The translations under genes were made by a program, and so were the position numbers. Below, piece by piece: positions 42,554 through 52,860 of a stretch of DNA of 64,000 bases. The notes below the pieces were generated by a model. That model was not told the DNA's origin and did no database searches. It saw only the letters and a list, made by a program, of their open reading frames with translations. Position 1 is the first letter of the stretch; each line of letters begins with the position of its first letter. The stretch spans positions 106,304,194 to 106,368,193 of the forward strand of contig OW804096.1 of the NCBI GenBank assembly GCA_942159475.1, in the 5' to 3' direction. Source of the DNA: Sthenelais limicola (lineage: Eukaryota; Annelida; Polychaeta; Phyllodocida; Sigalionidae).

Positions 42554-44564
42554 TTAGGCCTCCTCCATTTCTTCTTCCTTGTCTTCAGAGCTTTCAGATT
42601 CGCTATCTGACTTCTCTGGAACTTTTTCCCCATTTTCCTTTAAGGTGGTTAGGGGAGCTTCCACCTTATTTCCTTCCATCACTGCACGGGCAGGGGGGGG
42701 TTCACCTCCTTTGTTTTCTCCTTGTTTTCAACAGCTGTTTCTTTGTCGTTGAGAGGAATGGCTTGAGGCTTCTATTTTTGGTCCTGTTTACTTCCCTTTT
42801 GAGAAGCTTTGGGGGTAGCACCTGTGCTCTTTAGTCCTCTTTTTGGAGATTCTTCTTGTTCTTTCAACATTGCTTTGTGTTGGAGTTTGTCACGGATGCT
42901 TTGCCTTACTACCATCCATGTCCTTCCTAAGAAGTTCCCGTTTTTTGGCCATTTATCTGTCTGAAGCACAAGGGGGTCGTTTAGCCCCATGCCTATGCCC
43001 CAGTCTTTATCTTTAGGAGATGCCTCTCCTAGCATTTTTTCACCGGTATTTAGGAGGAAGTCCTGTACTATTTCTGAAGCTTTACACTTCGCTTTTAACG
43101 CCCTTTTGATCATCTCTTCCCTATGATCACTCCATTCCCCGTTGTCCTTGGGAACGTTTTTCATCAGCCTCTTACATTCTGACGGATCGTAGGTCGCTAG
43201 GGCTATCGCTGGTTTTTCGGCGTCTTTCGCAAACTTTGCACGGTGATAAAAAATGAATTGCTCAATGTGTTCAAACTGATGTCCATCCAACATAAACCCT
43301 GACCTGTAATGGTTGGATAGAGGCGAGTTTCCAGTGAAAAAGACCACAGTATTTAAGTCTTCTTTCATGGAAATTTGGGATGGGAGAAGCTCTTTTGGGA
43401 GAGCGCCTAGCCTGTTGTGATGATACAACGACCCTTCTACCAAGACTCCTCCTCTGTAGGTTAGTACATCCTTGTACCCCTTTTTTTCCGCCACTTCTTT
43501 AATCAGCCTAGCTCTTTGGTTTCTTTGTCTGAGGAAAAGGGGTAGGTCTTTCCTCATCCAGATCCTATCTTTTTCCTCTACGTTCGGCTGACTGTCTTCT
43601 AGCTTTTGCCTCGCTGCCACTACTTTCTTCAAGTCTTCTTTAGAGCCAAACTCTACTTTGACGGGCGCATTTTCTTTCCAACCCAGTCGGAAAGATTTTA
43701 CAAAGGTTAGATTTTTCAGTTCCATTCTCTCCTCCAGGATGGCTTTAACCTTGGCCCTAAGCATTGGTTTAAACTCAATTTTTCCTGAGACGATTCCCAT
43801 AAAGATTATGTTGTTTTCCAGCTTCTTCATCTCAGTGGTCACTATTTCCTTCTCCCTCTGTTCCTCAGTTCTTTTTAGCCTGATCTGGTCTGTATCTTTA
43901 GTGACAGACGTCTTCTCTGTCACCACAAGCAGCTCCTTCTCGGCTATTTCTAGCCTCTTCTTGAGGTCAGCGATCTCACCGTCTCTGATTATGTTTTCGT
44001 CGAAGGCTTCTCTTTTATGCTCCTCCATGTCCCGATCAACCTTGAGACTATGGTCTCTATCGTTGCAACTCTGGTCTCTACTGTTGTGACTCTGGTCTCT
44101 ACTGTTGTGAGGCCAGCCTCTGTCTTTTCCGCTTTAGCTCTGATAGCTTTCATATCCTTCATTGCTGCAAAAATTTTCTGGAATTTCTCCTGATCCTCTC
44201 TGTGTCTTTTTTCCTCCTCCAGGTGTTTTTCTTCTCTGTCCTTCGCCATGCTGCTAAGTAATTCAAACATGGGGCCCTCCGATTCTTCGATCTCCGTGTT
44301 TAGACTCTCCTCTTTAGTCTCCTCTCTCTGCTTTATTTGTCCACTGGACGTCGATGGGTCCGCTCCATCCTCGGTGGCACCCACCTGAGCCATCCTTGAT
44401 TTTTTCTGACTTGCTCTTCTTAAAGTGCGAGCTACTTTAGGCTGTTTATGTTTACCCTCCTGGCTTTCTTGGCCTGGGGATAATGGCCGCTTCCTTTTAT
44501 TTTCAGTTTTATCTTTACTTATCGTGACCTGGTGTGTTGACGTATTCCCCTCAGAGTCTGACAT
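42554..44564 (-). pseudogene. LINE ORF1: coiled coil, ORF1p core and C-terminal NADAR domain
   Basis: Starts at ATG 44562-44564. The N-terminus is basic/acidic, with KRKRPLSPGQ and a long coiled coil. A frame change near 44030-44060 (consistent with one lost base) joins the frame 44028-42772. Residues counted from 44028: coiled coil 1-70; ORF1p-like RNA-binding core about 70-205 (LENNIIFMGIVSGKIEFKP onward); and NADAR (YbiA-like) domain about 227-380 with VFFTGNSPLSNHY, FEHIEQFIFYHRAKFAKD (Glu256), DPSECKRLMK, FLLNTGEKMLGEASPKDKDW and WGIG (Trp343), then NGNFLGRTWMVVRQSIRD. A TAG at 42772 is followed in frame by an acidic tail (KVPEKSDSESESSEDKEEE) to a TAA at 42554, so the original protein was longer. 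ORF1 proteins coat LINE RNA. NADAR proteins are N-glycosidases, some reported to remove ADP-ribose from guanine in DNA. The fusion is the notable feature. Confidence 0.9.
42889..43350 (-). other. NADAR (YbiA-like) domain within LINE ORF1
   Basis: About 154 residues matching the NADAR family pattern in order: an FFTGNSPLSNHY opening, (F)xxIEQFIFYHRAKF with the conserved Glu, (D)PSECKRL, a W..HREEMIKRALKAK helix, LLNTGEKMLGEASPKDKDWG with the conserved Trp-Gly-Ile-Gly, and NFLGRTWMVVR. No stop or frame break lies inside it. Recognition is from family motifs, without a profile search. Confidence 0.9.
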
Positions 44565-45803
44565 ACCTTACAGGCGCGAAACACCGTTGCAACGGCTCGC
44601 ACGCCTCTCCCTATGTTATAGAGCGGTGTTTTGCTTTTTCCCAAGATGGCGGCTTAGTCTTCCGGTGTTTACTTATCACGCTAGTTACTTTCGTGAGAAA
44701 TGATCTACTACCTTTTATATTCCTTGTAGGTCATATATCTCAATTATTTTGGCATATTCCTGTTCCTTATCCCTTTTTAGGCAGGTACAGGCCCTTGTCT
44801 CTGAGTCGTGGCTTGAGCTCACTTCTCCGTGTTGTTTTGGTCCTTAGTTCACTTATTTGACGCCAGAGTAACAAGCGTTACCACGGTGTCATAAGCGGTT
44901 TTAACTGTTTTTTGCCTTTTACAAGATGGCTGACCGTTCTTCCGGTGTCTACCTTTGCACTGGGATACACTAGTTAGAATGGTTCATAATCTTGTTATAT
45001 AGTCTCTGATCTTTTAGCTATTGTTCGGGCTTGATAATACCTCTTTTTATACTAGACTGAAAGTTCATCACCCGTGCCCAGCTATTGTTTAGCTGAGGCG
45101 CGTGTTTCGCCTTCCTCCGTACTCTCACCTTAGTTGCGCCGGTTGACACTAGATTATAGTTCGTTGATTTCACACACTCGCTTATGGCGCTATGAACCTT
45201 CCCGCTTGGAAAGTTTTTCGAACATAAAAAGTCCTACTCCTTGAATACTAACTTTTATAGTCCTCTCCTGGGGGAGAAGATGTTATATTATCCTTCTGTT
45301 TATTCCTTTTGGATGTATCACCTTAGTATTTTGGAGCAGATGCTTGAGGGCCACCGTGGTAGGTTCCCACCATTAGGTTCCTCCAGGGTGAGCGATAACT
45401 GGCGAACTTGCTTATTCTTTCTATATTCGTTGGTTATCAGTCCCTATTATTATCCTTATTTGTCACCGAAGGTAATCTCTGTTACTGGTTTTCCAATGTT
45501 TTTTGTGAGCACCTCACCGTTGATTCTCTAGGAGCTGATCCTTCGAGATTATTTTATCGCTGATCAGGGTCGTCTTAATGGCCGACTACCTCGTGCGAAC
45601 TTAGTCCGATTTGAATTTCCCTGTTATTACTTTCTCTGTATCGAGAGAGCCACCAGAAATTAATTCTCCGTTTTCTACAACTGTTCATGTGCTTGTACCA
45701 GGCCGGTAGACAAGACACAGAGCGATCCGATCTGGAAAAAAAGGGGTTAGAAGGTGGAGCAGTCTCCAGCTAAACTCTAGACCTTTGCTTCGAACCGGAA
45801 CCC
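44565..45803 (-). promoter_or_regulatory. LINE 5' UTR with two 280-bp-spaced monomers and YY1-type motifs
   Basis: Related blocks at about 44585-44700 and 44865-44985 share AAGATGGC (44643 and 44923) and TCCGGTGT (44661 and 44941), each 280 bp apart. On the element's sense strand the first reads GCCGCCATCTTG, a YY1 consensus, and the second keeps CCATCTT. Repeated promoter monomers and a YY1 site in the 5' UTR are known from mammalian L1. The 5' end is fixed at 45803 by the target duplication. Confidence 0.7.
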
Positions 45804-45818
45804 ACAATACTTGATATT
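45804..45818 (+). repeat. 15-bp target-site duplication, 5' side of the full-length LINE
   Basis: ACAATACTTGATATT, identical to 35793-35807. Confidence 0.9.
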
Positions 45819-46880
45819 ACTCTTAGTTATTAAAGGGTGCGACAAGGTTAATTTAAAATCGACCTGCCCACCTCAAAATTTCACCTGTCCAGTCTTTTTA
45901 GAACCCCTTAAGCCTGAAGAATTACATTCATAACTTTACAAGAAATGATGACGACGTCCTGTCCTCAATGTATAAGGCATACTGATTTTCAATTTTAAGG
46001 GATCTCTCACGATTGATTTGCTACGGAAAATATACACCCAAATGCATATATCTGAATAGTCTGAATTATTATCGGCGATTTTTCGGTATTTGATATGCTA
46101 TTTAAATGCCAAGATGAGACGGAAGGATATTTCCCTAGATGAGATTAGTATATTTGAATCAAATCATTTCATTTAAATGAATTTGTATTTTAATTGTATG
46201 CGTGAGATTTGGAAGCTTTAGCGTGAGAGTGTGAGATATTGGCTAAATGCGTGTGTCACACACAAAATGCGTGAGACTTGAGAGCCCTGGATTCATAACT
46301 ACAGACACTTGTAGGTGATAATAAATAAACAAAGAATTGATGAGAAGGTGACTCATATATATAGGCAATATTTCTTATTTCTAAGGTATTCTTATTTTGG
46401 ATCACAGTGGAGTATAAAAAGGTGAGGGGAAATTTTATTTAAATGATCTAGGTTATTTTTATATTATATTTTTGTAGCATAGAACTCAAAGGGAACTTCT
46501 GGGGATTTTGAGGAAAGCCAGAGCCAACGAATGGTTATTCTTAAGCCTATAAATTGCAACAAAAATGTCATGAAAGTTGAAATTATTTATTTAAATTGCA
46601 TGTATTTCAAACGTCATAATAATGATTTCTGTAATTGTAGGATAGAAAGTATACGACTACAATTTAGGTTCTTTACAGAATATTTTAAATATTTCAATAA
46701 TGTTATGCAAATGTTGTCAGCTGGGTATATGTTAAATATGGTTCCTATAACGCTCAATATTACATGATTTTGGTTGCCTTTAAGAGCTATGGAAATAGTT
46801 TCGAGTTGATTCTAAGATTAATTGATTAATTATTATTATTGGATTTTGGATAGCCTAAACAGTGGTGATACTATTTCGAC
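45819..46880. other. Non-coding AT-rich stretch
   Basis: I see no gene or defined repeat. The longest open frame (46531-46767, plus) is AT-rich with no recognisable motif. Confidence 0.4.
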
Positions 46881-46888
46881 ACAAGTTA

Positions 46889-47706
46889 CAGTGATTGCAA
46901 TACATGCTGCGCATGCTTCTCATTGCCTTTTAACCGCTTCTTCAGCAGTCTTCCTCTTGCCAGGTTTCGGGGCTTAGACTGTACCTGGTGTTGTTCAAGA
47001 GGTGCCCCAGCAGAGCTGATCAGGCTCCACTTAGCAACTGCAGGTTTCTAGGGGCAGCGCCATATGTGGACCCCCTTCCACCTACAGTCAAGGCCATTCC
47101 AGATGTTATCCAAGGCAATGCCATTCCTTCGAAGTTGTGGTATAGGCTGTAAGCACTTTGGTGTGTGTCCGGGCTTGTCTCCTATTCTGTCTCACATCAG
47201 TTTCTGGACTGCATTCCACAACTTAACCTCCTGTGCAGCCCCATGGGTGTTCCGGACCGTGTTTCATGCCCGCAGAGCCCACCGGCAAAAGCTGCACAAT
47301 ATGAATCCAGTCTCTCCCGGTGTCGCTAGTCTTTCCCAGTTGTCAACTAGCCTGTTCCTAGTCGTCAGTCAGCCTTTCCCAACAGTCAGCCGTAGCAGGT
47401 TCAGTGATTGCAATACATGCTGCGCATGCTTCTCATTGCCTTTTAACCGCTTCTTCAGCAGTCTTCCTCTTGCCAGGTTTCGGGGCTTAGACTGTACCTG
47501 GTGTTGTTCAAGAGGTGCCCCAGCAGAGCTGATCAGGCTCCACTTAGCAACTGCAGGTTTCTAGGGGCAGCACCATATGTGGACCCCCTTCCACCTACAG
47601 TCAAGGCCATTCCAGATGTTATCCAAGGCAATGCCATTCCTTCGAAGTTGTGGTATAGGCTGTAAGCACTTTGGTGTGTGTCCGGGCTTGTCTCCTATTC
47701 TGTCTC
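46889..47706. mobile_element. 818-bp insertion with 305-bp direct terminal repeats and 8-bp target duplication
   Basis: 46889-47193 and 47402-47706 match with only one difference noticed (GCGCC versus GCACC). ACAAGTTA occurs immediately left (46881-46888) and right (47707-47714), an 8-bp target duplication. The ends are CAGTGATTGC and ATTCTGTCTC, with no inverted repeat, so it is neither a standard LTR nor a typical hAT, although 8-bp duplications and CAGTG starts occur in hAT elements. No protein was recognised in either strand. Confidence 0.65.
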
Positions 47707-47714
47707 ACAAGTTA

Positions 47715-50700
47715 TATCAAACAGATGTCTCTGTTTGGAGTAGGCCTATTCATATCTTAGCTCTTGAATTAGTTACTCTTGTGAGAGTGAGAGGAGAGGG
47801 AGCAAGAGAGAAATGACAGAGAGAGAGGGAAGAGAGATGGTCGGAGATAGAGATCTGACAGAGATGAGATGTATTTCGACCACTATTAGTGGTTTACACA
47901 GCCAGAATTAAACCAAAATTGTGCCATTCATTTCCGAAATTATTAACAATTTTGTCATTAATTTTCAAATCACCCAAAAGCCGGAAAAAAGCAGCTTTCA
48001 GGGGGTCAAATCCGGGGGGCGGAGACTGGCATTTTAGGACCCCAAAAGGCGGAATATTCTGGTAGTTCTGTAGAAAAATCTAGACACTGCACGACCACCA
48101 CTTTTGAAAAAAGCCGCTTTCGGCAATTCTTTACCCCCATAACAGTTGTACCCGCTATCACGGTTGGACGCAACACTACAAGAATCAACATTTATTGCTG
48201 TCTCTGCCCCCGAAATAGATGCGCGTTCAGCTTTTTCTCCGGTGTGAGAACTACCGTATCTTAGTAAGCAACGTTCTGAGCGAGTAATTACTGGAACAAT
48301 ATTGTCTAGAAAAGAAGATATAAGCACATTTACCACCACCGAATCCTGAAATATGATTTGGATCGATCGCCATTGCCGCATTTTAGTTCCGAGACAAGCC
48401 GCTCTGGCGCTACCGTACGTCCGTGTTTACATGAACCTGCACGCAGGCATGAATGTCCCATACACACGACGCCAGTGGCGGTGTGTGTATGGGACACGAG
48501 GGGCAGCCGGGGGGTGGGGTGGTGGGAAGCATTGAAAATGAGAAAAAGATTCCATACTGATATAATACAAGTACATAGCCTAAGACAGCACAACCAAATT
48601 AATCTCATGGTAATACTCTGGATGGCGTAATTGTTGTTTTACCCACAATTCCTAGCCAATTTCACGTAAGTTACGTGTGTCACTTAACTTTAATTAAGTG
48701 ACTCATGTAACTTACGTGTCACTTAAACTCACGATTCTTACGTGTCCTGTTTTGGCACCAGGATTTACGTGAGTCACGTAGAGATTGTAACTTTTCACAC
48801 TTAAGTGAACATACATCACGTAACTTTATGTGAAATTTATGCACCTACCCCAATGATATTAAGGGCAATACAGATTGACGCAGTAGCTTGTGGCTAATGA
48901 CGTAGTATCTCACAGGGGCTTTCCCAGGCTACAAATAGAGTGTGGATATCCCGATTTAAAAAAGGCTTCAAAATCACATTTCTACCCCAGATACCTTCAC
49001 AAACCACATATAATGACGTCCAGACGGGGTCAACGGACCTGTAGAGACCAACAAAGTAAATGGGATGACCCCAGATTCTGAGAACATGTGACATAAAGAA
49101 ACCCCTCTTTTTGTCGAAATTGCTCTACCTGTATATTATATGGATTACGGCATACATTTAAATCTAAATTAAATCCGTGAAAAATAAAATAATATTGCTT
49201 TTTTTCTTCTCAGTTACTAGGAAGTGAAAACGATTGTTAGTCAGCGTATATAAACAACACTATATTGTGCCATTCTAGTTTTAAAAATAAAATCTGAACA
49301 ATAAAAATGGAGAAACAAACTGATACGGCTATTAAGGTGACTAGACATATTCATAGCTTGGGTTCTTCCACAAAATGACGAGACTTCAAAAAAGATGAAG
49401 CCATATCACTTTAATGCTTCCTTCATCGACAAAAGCGAGTGTCACATGGGTCAAGTAACCGGGACTAAACGATCACAACCGTTCACGTACAAGTCAGGCT
49501 TATATTAGCGGAACTGTAAGTGCCCAATCACCAGTGTTGGTAGCGGATAAAAAACTATCTTTCATCACATTATTAATTTTTAAACGCTTACAATTATTAG
49601 GGAAGATAATATTCCACTTGAGTAACCAAGTTTAATGTTTAAGCCGGGCATAATGAACAAGAACAAAATACACATAATTATGTTTTAACATTTATTCAGG
49701 GTCACCTCTTAATAAATGAATAGACCAGCTATCAACAGGCACGTAACATCAACTTAGAATAGCAGTTCTTACTATTTATTCATTATATTTGTGTGTGCAC
49801 GCGAGGGGATATCTTTTAACATTTGAATCTAAAGCACATATCTACAAGCAAGTAACATTGCAATTATGTGTAAGTGTGCAAGCCCAGGACGCTTGTCCTA
49901 GCCCACGTTTGATCCTACTTCCTCATTTATTGCCTTTATAGAGTAAGCCTTATTTACAAAACGATCATGGATCAGGATGTGGGACAGCTGTGCCACATTG
50001 TGACCGTTCTTGGGACAGATCATTCTCAGCTGGTGGGATTTGTCAAGACACTTATCACAAGGGTTATTTAGTCAATCCAATAATAATAAAAAGCTCTATG
50101 TCTGTTAAGAGTAGGAGCACAAAACCTAAGAAGTTTCACAGAGTTTTCAGTGCACTTTTGTTCTCATTGTTGATTACTTTAAAGCGATGTCCCGTACAAA
50201 ATTATCACAAAGACAAACACAGCAACACTGACTTTAACTTATATAAGTAGGCGTTTAAGTAAGTGAGACTGAGATGTTTCAATTAAGCCTTTCATACATC
50301 ACTTCTTGGGTCGCTTAAAGGTTCTTACAAAATGAGATTCACCCATTCAACGGATTTTAGATAGGCGACCGAATTCTAATCAGCAATAATATCAATATGT
50401 ATAATATATATATGTTGACGAACTTGAAATACATAGCATGACATTGATGTTATCATCGTAATTATTAAACATTACAAATACTGACTGAATAACTTGAGGG
50501 TTCAATTGCGAATGAAATGAGTACACTGTAATAATTATGATTCAGGAATATGTTGTTTTACCAAATACCATAATAAATGTCTATACATTTTCCTCTCTGT
50601 AAAAATAATATAAATTTTGAACAAGGTTTGTCCTAAGTTAAGAAAGAATAACTGGGCTCCCATTCTAAAAAATCTAGAGGAAATTATGTCGATGCCATTT

Positions 50701-52860
50701 GGACAATTTTATCCAACCAAAAGCTCATTGTATTGAATACCATTCATCTGGTTAAATACAGATGAAAGGGCAGATAAGAAAAAGTTGTTGTTAAATATCA
50801 TTGACTAAATTATGCCAGAGACTCACTATTAAAGAAAGGTGAGCAATTGTGGTCGTTTAAGAACTTTTTAATCTAACATAATTATGATACCAATAAAGCT
50901 TTCACAGAAGAGAACGTTCTTGACCAAATCCATGTCTAAGTCCAAATACGGTACATGAGATAAAATGCCTAATAAATTATTTCGTGAACACATACATAGC
51001 TGTTTCTTTGGCAAAAATATATAATATAAAAATTGAAAGGAAAATAAAGAAAAAATATATCTTTTTTGGATAAACATCGACGATATAACTGATATATTGC
51101 CAGTGAAACTGGTATTCTAGGAATGATGGCGACATGGAATATTCAGAGTACAGGAGGCATGATGGCATAAATCACCGGACCATCTCCGCCATTACCAAAG
51201 TACATTCCCAAGATACGGAGGATGTCCATATATGACAGAAGAGATTATACAGGAAGCAACCGGGACCAAATGTTACATTAAATGTGCATTTTCAGAAAAC
51301 ATAATCATCAAAGTATATTTAAAGAAAGGGGGCAATGGCCCAGAAATAACATAATCATTTGGATGGTTCTTTGGGATTATTGAAAAGGTAAACCGAGATC
51401 ACATTGGGGAAGTCGATAGGAAATTTAACAAATGGTGATGTTAAATATTATATCTTGTCTTGAGTAAATAAACTGATAAAATGGCATAAAATGTGACATA
51501 CAAAATTGACCGGGTTATAGTTCCAGTCACATCCTGATATAAAGAAAGAGAAATCAATCGTCAGTGCCACTGCAGTGGTCGATATTATATTGTTATACGA
51601 CCAATAATAATAGTATCTTATGTTTGTAAACATGTGTAACTGGTATTTGAATATCACAAATTCATAAATCTGATTGACATAGACATCATTGTCAACCCAA
51701 ACCTCTTTAATGGTTAATAAAATTAACCATGTAATCAACATAAAATATGAATCCGCTGTTTTCAATGTGCCGATTTTTGATTCGATGATTTGTTTGGCAA
51801 ACTCGAGATTTACATTGAAGATGTCTTGGATGGTCACTATGTTATACCGAATATATTGACTAGCGATAACTCATACACGTTTGTCCTATAAATAGTTTCT
51901 CTCTAAAGAGACTAAGATAAGTTATACAATGTAAATGCATGTTTAAGTATGAATACCCTTTAGGAATTTCTCAGATCTATATAGTCGAGCAAAAAATTTA
52001 TACATTCTTCATCAAATCCAACTCTTCGACCATGTGCTTTATCAAACGTACCTAAATATATTAGCACACTTACACTATATATATCTAAGCGTCAGCTGTA
52101 TCGATGCTTATAATTATCTATCTTTGTTGTTGTAAAAAGATTAGTAAGTCATTTCAAAATCTCAGCCAGGGATACACAACCAAGTTCTATAGAAAAAGGA
52201 ATCAAATCATGCATCCAATTAATCTTGGAATTAGTTTGCAAAACTTTCGGCAATTGTTCATACTGTTGGACAAAGCTTCTGAGTATTCTTATATATGTAC
52301 ACATATAGCAACTGCAACAGATAACGTTGATATGATAGGACGAAAGACTTTAGTGTTAAAAGAATGACAGATGTAAGGGAATGAGGCCGTGTGTGGATTA
52401 AATAGTTCGTATGATAAACGTCTTGCTGTCCATGTAAATGTATCCAACAATTTCTATTTTCAGGCTTCTTCAGTAGAGGGCCTTGTTGACTGACGATGCA
52501 TGATGCCAATCTATAAAGAAGCTTATGTCCAAAACGATTTTTAAGAAAACAGCAACTTCCGATTAAGGGTCCGGGAATGATGTATTTGCTTTTTTAGCTG
52601 ATTAATTTCTACTGTCAATTTTCCACTTAATATTGAAGTTTCACTACTGGAAATGGTAGCCGATTTTTTTTTTTTTTTTTTTTTAACATCTCGGCAGGAT
52701 ACAAAGAAAGATATATTTGCAAGAAGTCAAAAAGAATTAACAAGGTCAAGAAACGATTTTTATGATGAAGAAGAAGAAAAGACGCACCTGGCTGGGCGAG
52801 GAATATTGAATAAATTACTTTCGGTGAAAAGATAAATCATAAAAAATGGGTTTCATTTGA
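47715..52860. other. Mostly non-coding stretch
   Basis: No gene was recognised. GA-rich sequence lies at about 47780-47850. A T run of about 20 lies at 52664-52684. A frame at 51448-51837 (minus) encodes several hydrophobic stretches and contains a plausible splice acceptor (TTTCTTTATATCAG, about 51533-51546), so an exon of a membrane protein is possible but unproven. Confidence 0.35.
48655..48860. repeat. Second copy of the palindrome-rich ACGTGAGTCAC repeat
   Basis: Contains TACGTGTGTCACTTAA / TTAAGTGACTCATGTA, TTTACGTGAGTCACGTA and an inverted match to the 22.09-kb edge (TTATGCACCTACCCC). It is in the opposite orientation to 22086-22925. Confidence 0.6.

Larger units (their letters stand above)
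35808..45803 (-). mobile_element. Full-length Tx1/L1-like LINE with a NADAR-domain ORF1, carrying two nested insertions
   Basis: The element runs 5' to 3' on the minus strand. It has a 1.2-kb 5' UTR with repeated monomers, ORF1 (44564-42554), ORF2 (42496-36120), and a 3' UTR that ends in an A-rich tail and is bordered by a 15-bp target duplication (35793-35807 and 45804-45818). Two later insertions interrupt it: a MITE (41566-42054) and a 5'-truncated LINE (38942-40950). Without them the core is about 7.5 kb. APE-type endonuclease plus RT with FADD and a C-terminal Cys/His motif place it near L1/Tx1 elements. One frameshift and one stop in ORF1 and one frameshift in ORF2 make it inactive but fairly young. 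Confidence 0.9.

Noticed and set aside
51448..51837. Membrane protein gene on the minus strand
   Set aside because: Hydrophobic stretches and one plausible splice acceptor exist, but no family match and AT-rich composition make chance likely; kept only as a remark.
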